Position numbers and translations under genes: made by a program. The notes beneath the pieces were generated by a model. That model made no database searches. It was not told the DNA's origin and saw only the letters and a list, made by a program, of their open reading frames with translations. Source: Candidatus Woesearchaeota archaeon CG07_land_8_20_14_0_80_44_23 (GTDB lineage Archaea; Nanobdellota; Nanobdellia; Woesearchaeales; 0-14-0-80-44-23). Taken from it: 11,733 bases of DNA. Positions 1-5,100 of this stretch are shown piece by piece. The stretch's first letter is position 1, and the number at the start of each line of letters is the position of its first letter. The stretch lies in contig PEXD01000008.1 in the NCBI GenBank assembly GCA_002779235.1, positions 1-11,733 of the forward strand. Direction: 5' to 3'.

Positions 1-417
1 GCCAGCCGCAGTAGAACTGGTACTGTTCAAACTAAAAATTGGTGCTGTTGTGTCTATTGTGATATTCTTGGAAGCGCTTTGGTTTGTCCCCTGAGCGTCG
101 GTGCAATTTACATACCACACATAAAATCCATCTACAGTAATGTTTGCAACTATTGATGAATTAGTGTTATTAACAATAGAATTATTGCTTCCTTTGTTAC
201 TGCTATTTAAGAATAATGTGCAGTTAATTGAACCTGAAACATTAGTTATGGGAGTAAAATAAAAGGTTGGCGTGCTTGTATTGGAATAAGAATTATCCGC
301 AGGCAAAAGCCCGCTTATGGTTACTTCGGCGAGAACATATGTCCCGTATAGGATGAGAGAGATTGCGAAGCAAACCAAAAGAATCAGTGCTGTGCTTTTA
401 ACAAATGCTTTGCTCAT
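1..417 (-). CDS. Exported Ig-like surface protein, N-terminal part (runs off window)
   Basis: The reverse strand reads without a stop from an ATG at 417 to the window edge, 139 codons. The product starts MSKAFVKSTALILLVC, then a hydrophobic stretch to about residue 30, fitting a signal peptide or membrane anchor. The rest is rich in Asn, Ser and Thr with many N-x-S/T sequons. It reads like a bacterial/archaeal Ig-like domain: 'LLPADNSYSNTSTPTFYFT', paired cysteines (INCTLF, YVNCTD), then the 'ITIDTTAPIF' linker typical between tandem Ig-like repeats. The missing C-terminal part probably carries more repeats. The start is supported by an AAGGTG Shine-Dalgarno at 425-430 and a TATA box at 438-448. 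Likely role: cell-surface or adhesion protein; ligand unknown. Domain type is inferred from the pattern of strands and linkers. Confidence 0.8.
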   Translation of the reverse strand, partial: MSKAFVKSTALILLVCFAISLILYGTYVLAEVTISGLLPADNSYSNTSTPTFYFTPITNVSGSINCTLFLNSSNKGSNNSIVNNTNSSIVANITVDGFYVWYVNCTDAQGTNQSASKNITIDTTAPIFSLNSTSSTAAG

Positions 418-424
418 ATATTTA

Positions 425-448
425 CACCTTATGTTATTATAAAAATAT
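425..448 (-). promoter_or_regulatory. TATA box and Shine-Dalgarno of the exported Ig-like gene
   Basis: On the reverse strand TATTTTTATAA (438-448) is a good archaeal TATA box and AAGGTG (425-430) lies 7 bases before the ATG at 417. Confidence 0.55.
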
Positions 449-459
449 TCACCCTACGT

Positions 460-481
460 CTTAAATGACATTCCATTTAAG
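460..481. repeat. Perfect 8-bp inverted repeat upstream of a TATA box
   Basis: CTTAAATG (460-467) and CATTTAAG (474-481) are perfect inverted copies separated by 6 bases. They lie about 12 bases upstream of the TATA box of the leftward exported protein, so they could be an operator or activator site. No binding protein can be named. Confidence 0.4.
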
Positions 482-593
482 TCCATATACCTCCTATTCT
501 TTTTAAATGTTTATTACTATTAAAAAATAGTTTATTTAGCCTGACTAAAAAGTTAATTTTATAAAGAAACATTGTTCTCTTTTTAATTATACA

Positions 594-754
594 AAAAAAC
601 GGCGCTAAAACTCATTACAAAGAAATTCCAAAGGAATTTCTTGTTCAAAGAAATCAAGTGATTTCTTGAACTGAAAATCTTTGATTTTCATGTTCCAAAA
701 TTCGCCTGGCGAATTTTTGTTACTTGAGTTGTGAGATATATGGCGCCGTTTTTT
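594..754. repeat. Multi-hairpin repeat element closed by a 12-bp terminal stem
   Basis: The ends AAAAAACGGCGC (594-605) and GCGCCGTTTTTT (743-754) are perfect inverted repeats. Between them sit four hairpins in a row: 620-629/633-642 (10 bp, perfect, loop AAA); 648-655/660-667 (8 bp, extended outward by GTTC/GAAC around one bulged A); 672-679/683-690 (8 bp, loop TTT); and 697-705/709-717 (9 bp, loop CTG). Short linkers containing GTTC, GAAC or GTTAC separate them. The whole could fold as a closed multi-branch structure. The same hairpins and linkers return in opposite orientation at 11162-11221, so this is a dispersed family. No ORF of substance lies inside. It could be a non-autonomous mobile element, an RNA, or a DNA-architecture element; the sequence does not decide. 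Confidence 0.8.
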
Positions 755-760
755 GTATCC

Positions 761-787
761 TAAAAATCCACTCTCAGTGGATTTTTA
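761..787. repeat. Isolated perfect 12-bp hairpin just upstream of tRNA-Trp
   Basis: TAAAAATCCACT (761-772), loop CTC, AGTGGATTTTTA (776-787) form a perfect 12-bp stem. Its style (A/T end, 3-base loop) matches the hairpins of the adjacent element, so it may be a fifth module. It occupies the place where the tRNA promoter is expected (about 770). A terminator for rightward transcription is also possible. Confidence 0.6.
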
Positions 788-794
788 TGATATC

Positions 795-914
795 GGGGAC
801 ATAGTATAACCTGGTAGAACATGAGGCTCCAGTTTCTGGAGCGCTGAGCGAAAGCGATGACGAAGCGTCTCATGAAGAAACCTTAGGGTCGGGGTTCGAA
901 TCCCCGTGTCCCCA
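795..914 (+). tRNA. tRNA-Trp (anticodon CCA) with intron after position 37
   Basis: Acceptor arms GGGGACA (795-801) and TGTCCCC (907-913) pair fully, with discriminator A914 and no encoded CCA. The D arm is 804-820 with GG in its loop. The anticodon stem is TGAGG (822-826) with CCTTA (881-885), including one G-U pair. The loop is CTCCAG plus A880, with CCA at 829-831. The variable loop is GGGT (886-889). The T arm is CGGGG-TTCGAAT-CCCCG (890-906). Removing 833-879 gives a normal tRNA; 37/38 is the classic position for introns in archaeal tRNA-Trp. D-stem pairing is imperfect (one A·A). A predicted reverse-strand ORF ending in GFEPRP here is only the T loop read backwards. Confidence 0.9.
833..879 (+). 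other. 47-nt tRNA-Trp intron with K-turn-like core
   Basis: The cut sites fit a bulge-helix-bulge with one mismatch: exon CTCC (827-830) faces intron GAAG (874-877), leaving bulges AG|T and AA|A. An inner helix TGGAGCGC (838-845) with GCGTCTCA (865-872) has one mismatch. Inside it, CTGA (844-847), a small GAAA-capped stem, and GATGA (856-860) resemble a box D'/C' K-loop, the motif bound by L7Ae. In several euryarchaea the tRNA-Trp intron acts as a box C/D guide RNA; this one looks too short for the full set of boxes, so such a role is speculative. Confidence 0.6.
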
Positions 915-1058
915 CTATTTTTTCTTGGTTAGTTTTTCCACCCGCGCTTTTTTTAAAAGGGCGGTTCTTCTGAGCCCACCATTTTTTTTTAATTCGTTCT
1001 TTTCCATCCGCGCTTTTCCCGTAGGAAAAGGGCGGTTCCCCGTGTCCCCAGATTTTTT
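893..1058 (+). repeat. Degenerate ~70-bp tandem repeats copying the tRNA 3' end
   Basis: GGTTC starts at 893 (in the tRNA), 963 and 1034, a spacing of 70 and 71 bases. Each is followed by a tRNA-end-like stretch and a T run: TCCCCGTGTCCCCA (901-914), TTCTGAGCCCACCA (968-981), and again TCCCCGTGTCCCCA (1037-1050, though preceded directly by GGT). Units one and two also contain a hairpin with arms CCGCGCTTTT and AAAAGGGCGG (one mismatch). The first and third copies share a perfect 14-base tRNA 3' end. The middle copy reads like the end of a different tRNA including CCA. The T runs probably terminate the tRNA transcript. Repeated integration at the tRNA or duplication of a terminator block would explain this. 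Confidence 0.65.
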
Positions 1059-1396
1059 CAGAAAGATATTTTATCTCCAATTCTTGCGTGCCCTGCAAAT
1101 CCTGGAAATGAGAGCTCAAGGATATATCTGCAGGGATGCCTAGGAATATAAATCGTGAAAGGCAGGAGGCGCGCCTTCTCAACAACCCTCTTTGCAGAGT
1201 CAAGGAAGAGCACGTCTATGGGAAAGAATACAAAGAACATATGAAGGCTTACTAATGCTTCGCGCTTAAAGGCGAAAATGAGGTTCTTCTTGCCTGAGAA
1301 CATAAGCCCCCTTGCCTGGGACCAGGGCGTGCCATATAAAAAGGCGGTTGTATATGATTTTTTACCTTTTATACCTATTCTTATACATTTATCCAT
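1058..1396 (-). CDS. DUF192 (UPF0127) family protein
   Basis: The 112-residue product carries the DUF192 core from end to end: 'TPWSQARGLMFSG' (the R-G-L-M-F signature), 'LIFAFKRE', 'LHMFFVFFPIDVLFLD', 'RVVE', and a C-terminal 'YILEL' plus 'GDKISF'. Archaeal members have HMFFV where bacterial ones have FWMKN. The family is widespread and of unknown biochemical function; it is a small beta-barrel, often exported in bacteria, but no signal peptide is seen here. An upstream ATG at 1414 is in frame, yet it lies only about 5 bases after the TATA box (1419-1427), inside the promoter. The ATG at 1396 is 23 bases downstream of that box and fits a leaderless start. It diverges from the unknown gene at 1477 and ends 8 bases from the last tRNA-end repeat. 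Confidence 0.85.
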   Translation of the reverse strand: MDKCIRIGIKGKKSYTTAFLYGTPWSQARGLMFSGKKNLIFAFKREALVSLHMFFVFFPIDVLFLDSAKRVVEKARLLPFTIYIPRHPCRYILELSFPGFAGHARIGDKISF

Positions 1397-1418
1397 ATTA
1401 GTATCCAAAACCATAAAG

Positions 1419-1427
1419 TATTTAAAT
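1419..1427. promoter_or_regulatory. Palindromic TATA box shared by divergent genes
   Basis: TATTTAAAT reads ATTTAAATA on the other strand. Leftward it is 23 bases from the DUF192 ATG (leaderless). Rightward it predicts a start near 1450 and a leader of about 27 bases containing GGTGA (1465-1469) before the ATG at 1477. One box could serve both genes. Confidence 0.5.
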
Positions 1428-1476
1428 CATTCTGTTTTACACACCCTTAAACACTCAAAAAACTGGTGAATACAAG

Positions 1477-1818
1477 ATGAAACGACTTCATAAATACGCA
1501 ACAGAAATAAAACAATGCCTAGAAAATATGTCTGTTGAGGACGTGCAGAACATAATTCTTATCTGCCGCGATGCAAAGCTGCACATATTTGACAATGCAA
1601 ACAAGCCATATTACTTTCAATTGGACAAAAGCTTCAGGGACATGGAGGCCCTTGCAGAGAATGTGGTTTCAGAGGGGCAGCAAAAGGAAGTGGACCTCAG
1701 CCACAGCAGAATTGAGAAGATGAAGACAATCACATCTGCTTGGGACAATTACTTCGAGAAAATTGAGGTAGAACCGAAACTTGTTATTTCCGTTGTGAAA
1801 TCAGACTCCTCAGTATAA
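1477..1818 (+). CDS. Hypothetical 113-residue soluble protein
   Basis: I do not recognise this protein. It has no signal peptide or membrane segment. The first 35 residues look helical (MKRLHKYATEIKQCLENMSV), followed by a short strand-like part (KLHIFDNANKPYYFQLD), then charged helices and a final strand (PKLVISVVKSDSSV). The alternation of helix and strand suggests one small folded domain. The ATG at 1477 is preceded by GGTGA at 1465-1469 with 7 bases spacing, the Shine-Dalgarno form expected in archaea. It shares its promoter region with the divergent DUF192 gene and faces the coiled-coil HTH gene tail to tail. Codon use resembles the main surface-protein region more than the A/T-rich toxin-antitoxin pair. 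Real gene: fairly sure; function: unknown. Confidence 0.75.
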   Translation: MKRLHKYATEIKQCLENMSVEDVQNIILICRDAKLHIFDNANKPYYFQLDKSFRDMEALAENVVSEGQQKEVDLSHSRIEKMKTITSAWDNYFEKIEVEPKLVISVVKSDSSV

Positions 1819-1905
1819 AAAATTCAGCAGGAAATTTTTTGAGCGATAAACCTTTTTAGTTTAACTGGATATAAACAGTTTAAAAGGCTCAAACTGAAGA
1901 AAAAC
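1817..1905. terminator. Convergent terminator region
   Basis: AAAAAATT...AAATTTTTT (about 1819-1842) forms an A/T stem with a T run on both strands. Next, CCTTTT (1851-1856) and AAAAGG (1882-1887) bracket a bulged stem with CTG/CAG near the loop. The region lies between two converging genes. Confidence 0.45.
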
Positions 1906-1908
1906 TAA

Positions 1909-2295
1909 CTAAATCTGCCTGGAAAGCACTACTATTGCCCTGTTGTTTATATTCGAGAACTCAAGCAGCCCGTTCCTTTTCATCTCTTCAATATACCTGT
2001 AGAAAGTGGCTTTTGAGCAGTATCTCATCTGCTCTACAACAATGTCCTTGACTTCAGGGATTGAGATTGCCCTGCTGCCGCCGATTATGTCGAGAATCTT
2101 GCTTTTGATGATGTTCTTCTTGTTCCTATTGAACTTTCTCATGAGCTCGTCTTTTAATGGCTCCTCCTTCTTTGAGAGCTCTTCCCTGAGCTTCTTTATC
2201 TCATCAATAAGAACCCTGTTTTGCTCCTCAAGCAGGGCTATCCTCTTATTGTTGGCGTCTATCTCCTCTTTGATTGAAAAATCATCCATGGACAT
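1909..2295 (-). CDS. Coiled-coil plus winged-HTH DNA-binding protein
   Basis: Residues 5-55 form a heptad-rich, highly charged helix (ALLEEQNRVLIDEIKKLREE), a dimerising coiled coil. A basic stretch follows (KFNRNKKNIIKSK), then a helix-turn-helix of winged type: ILDIIGG, SIPEVKDIVVEQM, and a recognition helix in 'CSKATFYRYIEEMKRNGLL', ending with a strand pair. No enzyme motif is present. The reading frame can be extended to a TTG at 2301. I prefer the ATG at 2295, about 32 bases after the TATA box at 2327-2335; the ATG at 2289 is also possible. The gene reads away from a large array of TGAGACA sites, which it could bind to control itself or the region's replication. Family not identified; regulator or initiator-like role is inference. 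Confidence 0.75.
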   Translation of the reverse strand: MSMDDFSIKEEIDANNKRIALLEEQNRVLIDEIKKLREELSKKEEPLKDELMRKFNRNKKNIIKSKILDIIGGSRAISIPEVKDIVVEQMRYCSKATFYRYIEEMKRNGLLEFSNINNRAIVVLSRQI

Positions 2296-2326
2296 CCCCA
2301 AAACTGAGAACCCTAAACCGAGCCCC

Positions 2327-2335
2327 TATAAAAAT
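2327..2335 (-). promoter_or_regulatory. TATA box of the coiled-coil HTH gene
   Basis: The reverse strand reads ATTTTTATA here, about 32 bases before the ATG at 2295. It lies 10 bases inward of the first TGAGAC site. Confidence 0.5.
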
Positions 2336-2344
2336 CTTTGGTTT

Positions 2345-2472
2345 TGAGACAAGTCTCATAAGGACTCGATACTCCTGTGAGACACCCCCTTATTTCCTGT
2401 GGACGACACCCCCTTATTTCTCATGGAACTTTTGAGACAAACCTGAGACAGCATTAAGACAGGAGTGAGACA
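2345..2472. promoter_or_regulatory. Array of TGAGACA sites on an 11-bp grid
   Basis: TGAGACA starts at 2345, 2378, 2433, 2444 and 2466, with TAAGACA at 2455. Every interval is a multiple of 11 (33, 55, 11, 11, 11), so all sites face the same side of the helix. The site at 2345 also has an inverted partner (TGAGAC-AA-GTCTCA, 2345-2358). This is the pattern of a cooperative operator or of origin iterons. The nearest candidate binder is the divergent coiled-coil HTH protein. Confidence 0.75.
2381..2420 (-). repeat. Two direct copies of a G-string repeat, origin-recognition-box-like
   Basis: GACACCCCCTTATTTC occurs at 2381-2396 and 2405-2420, a 24-base offset. On the reverse strand each continues: TCCACAGGAAATAAGGGGGT and TTCCATGAGAAATAAGGGGG. 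This resembles the archaeal Orc1/Cdc6 mini-ORB (TCCA..GGAAAC.AAGGGG, quoted from memory) with one base missing. The pair fills the gap in the TGAGACA array. An origin is therefore possible; a plain operator repeat is the alternative. No orc1/cdc6 gene is in the window. Confidence 0.45.
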
Positions 2473-2617
2473 AGAAAGAGTTAAAAAATGGCAAAAAATG
2501 CTTCAGAATATATAGAATTTAGCGAAGTCCCGAAAGTGAGGATTTTTCCTCAAAAATGAGGCAACCCACATTTTCAGAGCTGAAAAGGTAGAGAATCAGG
2601 GGTTAAAAATCGTAAAG
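2473..2617. other. Gene-free spacer with two small hairpins
   Basis: Contains TGAGGA-TTTT-TCCTCA (2537-2552) and TTTTCAG-AG-CTGAAAA (2571-2586). A 23-codon ORF (2488-2559, starting MAKNASEYIEF) has no supporting ribosome site. Nothing else is seen. Confidence 0.4.
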
Positions 2618-2648
2618 TTTATATATAATGTATGTTTATAGCATACAT
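2618..2648 (+). promoter_or_regulatory. TATA box and operator-like palindrome of the HTH-NTase/HEPN pair
   Basis: TTTATATATAA (2618-2628) is the TATA box. Directly after it ATGTATG (2628-2634) and CATACAT (2642-2648) form a perfect inverted repeat with a 7-base spacer, ending right at the ATG at 2649. Such placement between TATA and transcript start would block transcription when bound, as in self-repressing antitoxins. Confidence 0.65.
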
Positions 2649-3257
2649 ATGGCTGTTAATAACATACAATTTACAAAGATTGAAATTCAAATAGCTAAAT
2701 ACTTATTTAAGCATTACAAGGATAGATATAACGCCAGGCAATTGTCCAGGATATTAAATATTAATCATGCCCATGCCAATAAGTTATGTAATCTTTTGGC
2801 AGATAAAAAGTTATTAGTCAGGGAGGAAATAGGCAATTCTGTCTTTTTTTCCTATGAATACGATAACAATCTTGCCATCAAATTTATGGAATATACGCTG
2901 AGTTTGGAAGAAAAAGAGTTCCCTGAATGGTTAAGTGCCTTGTCACATAGTTTGAAAAAATTTAAGGACTGCATTGAAATGGGCTTGGTTTTTGGTTCAT
3001 CTATAAATACTAAGGATTTCAACGATGTAGATGTTTTACTTATGTATGATATCGAAAAATCAAAAGATATCAAAAGGATAAAGGATGAAATAAGAAAATC
3101 TGAGTTGGTTGAAAAACCAATAAGATATATAGATATAACTGAGAAAGATATCCTGCTAAATAAAGAAGACAAAATTTTCTATAATATGCTCTCTGAGAAT
3201 CTTGTATTCCATAATCCTGAAAAATATGCGGAGGTAGTCAGAAAATGCCACAAATAG
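2649..3257 (+). CDS. HTH-fused minimal nucleotidyltransferase (MNT-type, probable antitoxin)
   Basis: Residues 1-70 form a winged HTH of the MarR/ArsR style (ARQLSRILNINHAHANKLCNLLADKKLLVREEIG). Residues 105-175 are a minimal nucleotidyltransferase: MGLVFGSS with G116-S117, acids D126 and D128 in NDVDVLL, and a third acid D162 in RYIDI. Only 8 residues separate GS from D126, slightly short for the family. In MNT/HEPN toxin-antitoxin systems the NTase neutralises its HEPN partner, in MntA/HepT by adding AMP to a tyrosine. An upstream in-frame ATG at 2628 lies inside the TATA box, so I start at 2649 (leaderless). The next gene overlaps by 13 bases. The fused HTH probably binds the palindrome at 2628-2648. 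The pair is visibly more A/T-rich in codon use than the surface genes, suggesting transfer. Confidence 0.85.
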   Translation: MAVNNIQFTKIEIQIAKYLFKHYKDRYNARQLSRILNINHAHANKLCNLLADKKLLVREEIGNSVFFSYEYDNNLAIKFMEYTLSLEEKEFPEWLSALSHSLKKFKDCIEMGLVFGSSINTKDFNDVDVLLMYDIEKSKDIKRIKDEIRKSELVEKPIRYIDITEKDILLNKEDKIFYNMLSENLVFHNPEKYAEVVRKCHK

Positions 3258-3727
3258 ATGAGCATTTGAAATGGTGCCTGAAAGACCAGAGACGGCTTGT
3301 GAAAACAAGGTCGAATTTGGATCTGGCACAAAAACATGTTAAGAAGTCTGAGTATAATTATGGCGTGGTGCAAACACTTGAAAGGCTAAAGATATACGAC
3401 TGGGCTTTGAATGTAGGATTTTATGCTATCTATCACTGCTTTTTGGCAATTCTCGCCAAATATGGTTATGAATCCCGAAATCAGGCCTGTACAATAACTG
3501 TCTTGCTTTCTTTGATAAATGAGAAGAAATTGGACTTAGATAAAGAGTTAGTTACTCAATTTGATACTCTTGATGTTGAAAAGAACATTACTAATCCAAC
3601 TATAAGAGAAAGTAGGGAGCTTTCCACTTATGGTGTTGAAACAAGCATTGATTTACAACAGCTAAAGAAAATAAAGGAATTAATCTTAAAGGTGCAAAGA
3701 GAAACTATCAAAATATTGGAAGAATGA
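3245..3727 (+). CDS. HEPN-domain protein (probable toxin partner of the NTase)
   Basis: A 160-residue all-helical protein with the HEPN core: a paired-helix start, 'VGFYAIYHCFLAILAKYG' (residues 57-74, the conserved Y-A-x-Y/F-H helix), and a last long helix. Many HEPN toxins are RNases with an R-x(4-6)-H motif; HepT has R-x4-H-x-Y. The matching place here reads RESRELSTYG (121-130): R124 and Y129 are present but no histidine follows within six residues. The protein may therefore be a weak or non-RNase member, or use another residue; Y129 could be a modification target. The start is firm: GGAGGT at 3230-3235 lies 9 bases upstream within the preceding gene, so the two are translationally coupled. 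It ends 21 bases from the converging cysteine-rich gene. Confidence 0.8.
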   Translation: MPQIDEHLKWCLKDQRRLVKTRSNLDLAQKHVKKSEYNYGVVQTLERLKIYDWALNVGFYAIYHCFLAILAKYGYESRNQACTITVLLSLINEKKLDLDKELVTQFDTLDVEKNITNPTIRESRELSTYGVETSIDLQQLKKIKELILKVQRETIKILEE

Positions 3728-3748
3728 GCAAAATAAAGCAAAAAATAA

Positions 3749-4933
3749 TTAGGGCATTACACATAGCCCATTATGGCACACTTCTCCGGAAGGACAGCCA
3801 TGCGGGCAGCTTAAGCATGCCCCGTTTTCGCAGCTGTCTGGGCAGGCATAGGCAATAAATGCCTCGTTGCTGGAGAAATCGCAGTAATACTCAATGATGT
3901 GAGTGTTATTCAAAAAGCAGTAGTCAGTGAGATTAATCCCGTATTTCGGGCCGATGACAACTCCCCTGACATAATATTTAATGCCTCTGTCAGAGTCAGA
4001 GCAGGTCTGCGGCGCCCCGCACTTTATTGTTATGTTCATAATGTTATTGGTTTCATTGGATTCATTGATTTCGCCAAGGGCGTCAACCTTTATTGTTATG
4101 TTGTGGGCGCCTCCGCTTTCAGGGCAGTGCCACCTGCCGAAATACTCTGTGTAAAGGGCAAACCAGGAGGCATTGAAATAATAAACTGAGTCGGGCTCTT
4201 GAATGCTGCCTGGAGCAATCGGGGCTGTGAAGTTGAAACTGCCGACAAGATGGGCGGCATCAGCCCCGTCAATGTATATGTTGGTTTCATGGCGGCCTGC
4301 ACTGCGCTCTCCTTGATTTGTCTCATTAATGTAAATTCTCACTGCGTCCCCGGGGCTGTATGCAGCCCTATCTGTAGTCAAAGAATACACAATCAAATCA
4401 GGACGCAGGGGAGTGTTGCATGCGCCATCCCTGCAGCCCTCCAAGCAGGCATAAAGAGCAAATGATTCATAGCCATTTGCAGCGCAATAGTACTCAACAG
4501 CATACCTGCTGTTCAGATAGCAATAATCAATCAAAGCCCTTTCATATCTCGGGCCGAAAACAACGCCTCTTACATAATAATTCCTGCCGTTGTCAGAGTC
4601 AGTGCACTTCGGCTTTATGCATGCGCCTGCCTGACAGCCATATGTGCAGCTCTGGTTTATTGACGCCGGAAAACGGCTCCGGCAGTAATATTCAGTCAAT
4701 GTCGTGGAATTCAGGCAGGCATCAGTGTATGAGATTGTCTTGCTCTCGTTTGTTGTAATTACAGCAGTGCCTTTTAGATAGTAATTCAGGCCGCCGTCTG
4801 TATCGAGGCAGGATGAAAATGCTGAGATGGCGAGCCCTGTCATCCGGTTTTTTTCAGCAAACATGAAGAATCCTGCTGCTGCAATTATTAAAAGAAGAAG
4901 CACGGATTCTGCAGCCACAGCTCTTGAATTCAT
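3749..4933 (-). CDS. Cysteine-rich membrane-anchored surface protein with CARDB-like domain
   Basis: An N-terminal hydrophobic helix (residues 8-25, ESVLLLLIIAAAGFFMF) acts as signal anchor. Then come two cysteine-rich repeats (about 42-108 and 109-172), a CARDB-like beta domain (about 177-303: 'RPDLIVYSLTTDRAAYSPGD' to 'GEINESNETNN'), a third cysteine repeat (about 308-374), and a short tail with CPHGCPSGEVCHNGLC. The repeat pattern is C-x-D-S-D-x-G-x-x-Y-Y-V-R-G-V-V-x-G-P-x-Y ... D-Y-C ... E-Y-Y-C ... C-x-x-x-C-x-x-G-A-C. Copies two and three are closest to each other. CARDB-type domains are common in archaeal surface proteins; the cysteine repeats probably form disulfides outside the cell. 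Ligand unknown. A TATA box at 4955-4966 fits a leaderless start at 4933. Confidence 0.8.
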   Translation of the reverse strand: MNSRAVAAESVLLLLIIAAAGFFMFAEKNRMTGLAISAFSSCLDTDGGLNYYLKGTAVITTNESKTISYTDACLNSTTLTEYYCRSRFPASINQSCTYGCQAGACIKPKCTDSDNGRNYYVRGVVFGPRYERALIDYCYLNSRYAVEYYCAANGYESFALYACLEGCRDGACNTPLRPDLIVYSLTTDRAAYSPGDAVRIYINETNQGERSAGRHETNIYIDGADAAHLVGSFNFTAPIAPGSIQEPDSVYYFNASWFALYTEYFGRWHCPESGGAHNITIKVDALGEINESNETNNIMNITIKCGAPQTCSDSDRGIKYYVRGVVIGPKYGINLTDYCFLNNTHIIEYYCDFSSNEAFIAYACPDSCENGACLSCPHGCPSGEVCHNGLCVMP

Positions 4934-4954
4934 TTTTTGCCTGAGTATGATTTT

Positions 4955-4966
4955 CTATAATAAAAA
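4955..4966 (-). promoter_or_regulatory. TATA box of the cysteine-rich surface gene
   Basis: The reverse strand reads TTTTTATTATAG, centred about 28 bases before the ATG at 4933, consistent with a leaderless transcript. Confidence 0.5.
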
Positions 4967-5040
4967 CTGTTTATATTCTTTTGGCTTCTTTTTTGCTGGA
5001 AAAACATTATTTAATCTTACAATAAGAGATGATAGTAACA

Positions 5041-5100
5041 TTTAAATAGATATTATTCTTACAAAGAGAGAAATAAATAAAACAGAAAGAGAAGAATAAT
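5041..5100 (+). promoter_or_regulatory. TATA box plus 9-bp inverted repeat reaching the start codon
   Basis: TTTAAATA at 5041-5048 is a strong TATA box, predicting transcription from about 5070. ATTATTCTT (5052-5060) and AAGAATAAT (5092-5100) are perfect inverted repeats. The right arm includes the first two bases of the start codon. The left arm would lie upstream of the transcript start, so a DNA operator is more likely than an mRNA hairpin. Confidence 0.5.

Noticed and set aside
594..754. CRISPR array
   Set aside because: Units are hairpins of differing sequence with 4-8 base linkers, not constant repeats with 30-40 base spacers, and no cas gene is near.
901..1050. Integrated element bounded by the 14-base tRNA 3' repeat
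   Set aside because: Only 122 bases lie between the copies and they hold no gene, so no element is present now; at most a scar.
883..1203. Reverse-strand 106-residue ORF ending in GFEPRP
   Set aside because: It is the tRNA-Trp T arm and the repeats behind it read backwards; GFEPRP-type ends are a known artefact of tRNA genes. It also overlaps the DUF192 gene.
3899..4758. Plus-strand ORFs opposite the cysteine-rich gene
   Set aside because: The reverse frame has coherent repeats and domains; the plus frames are low-quality and overlap each other.
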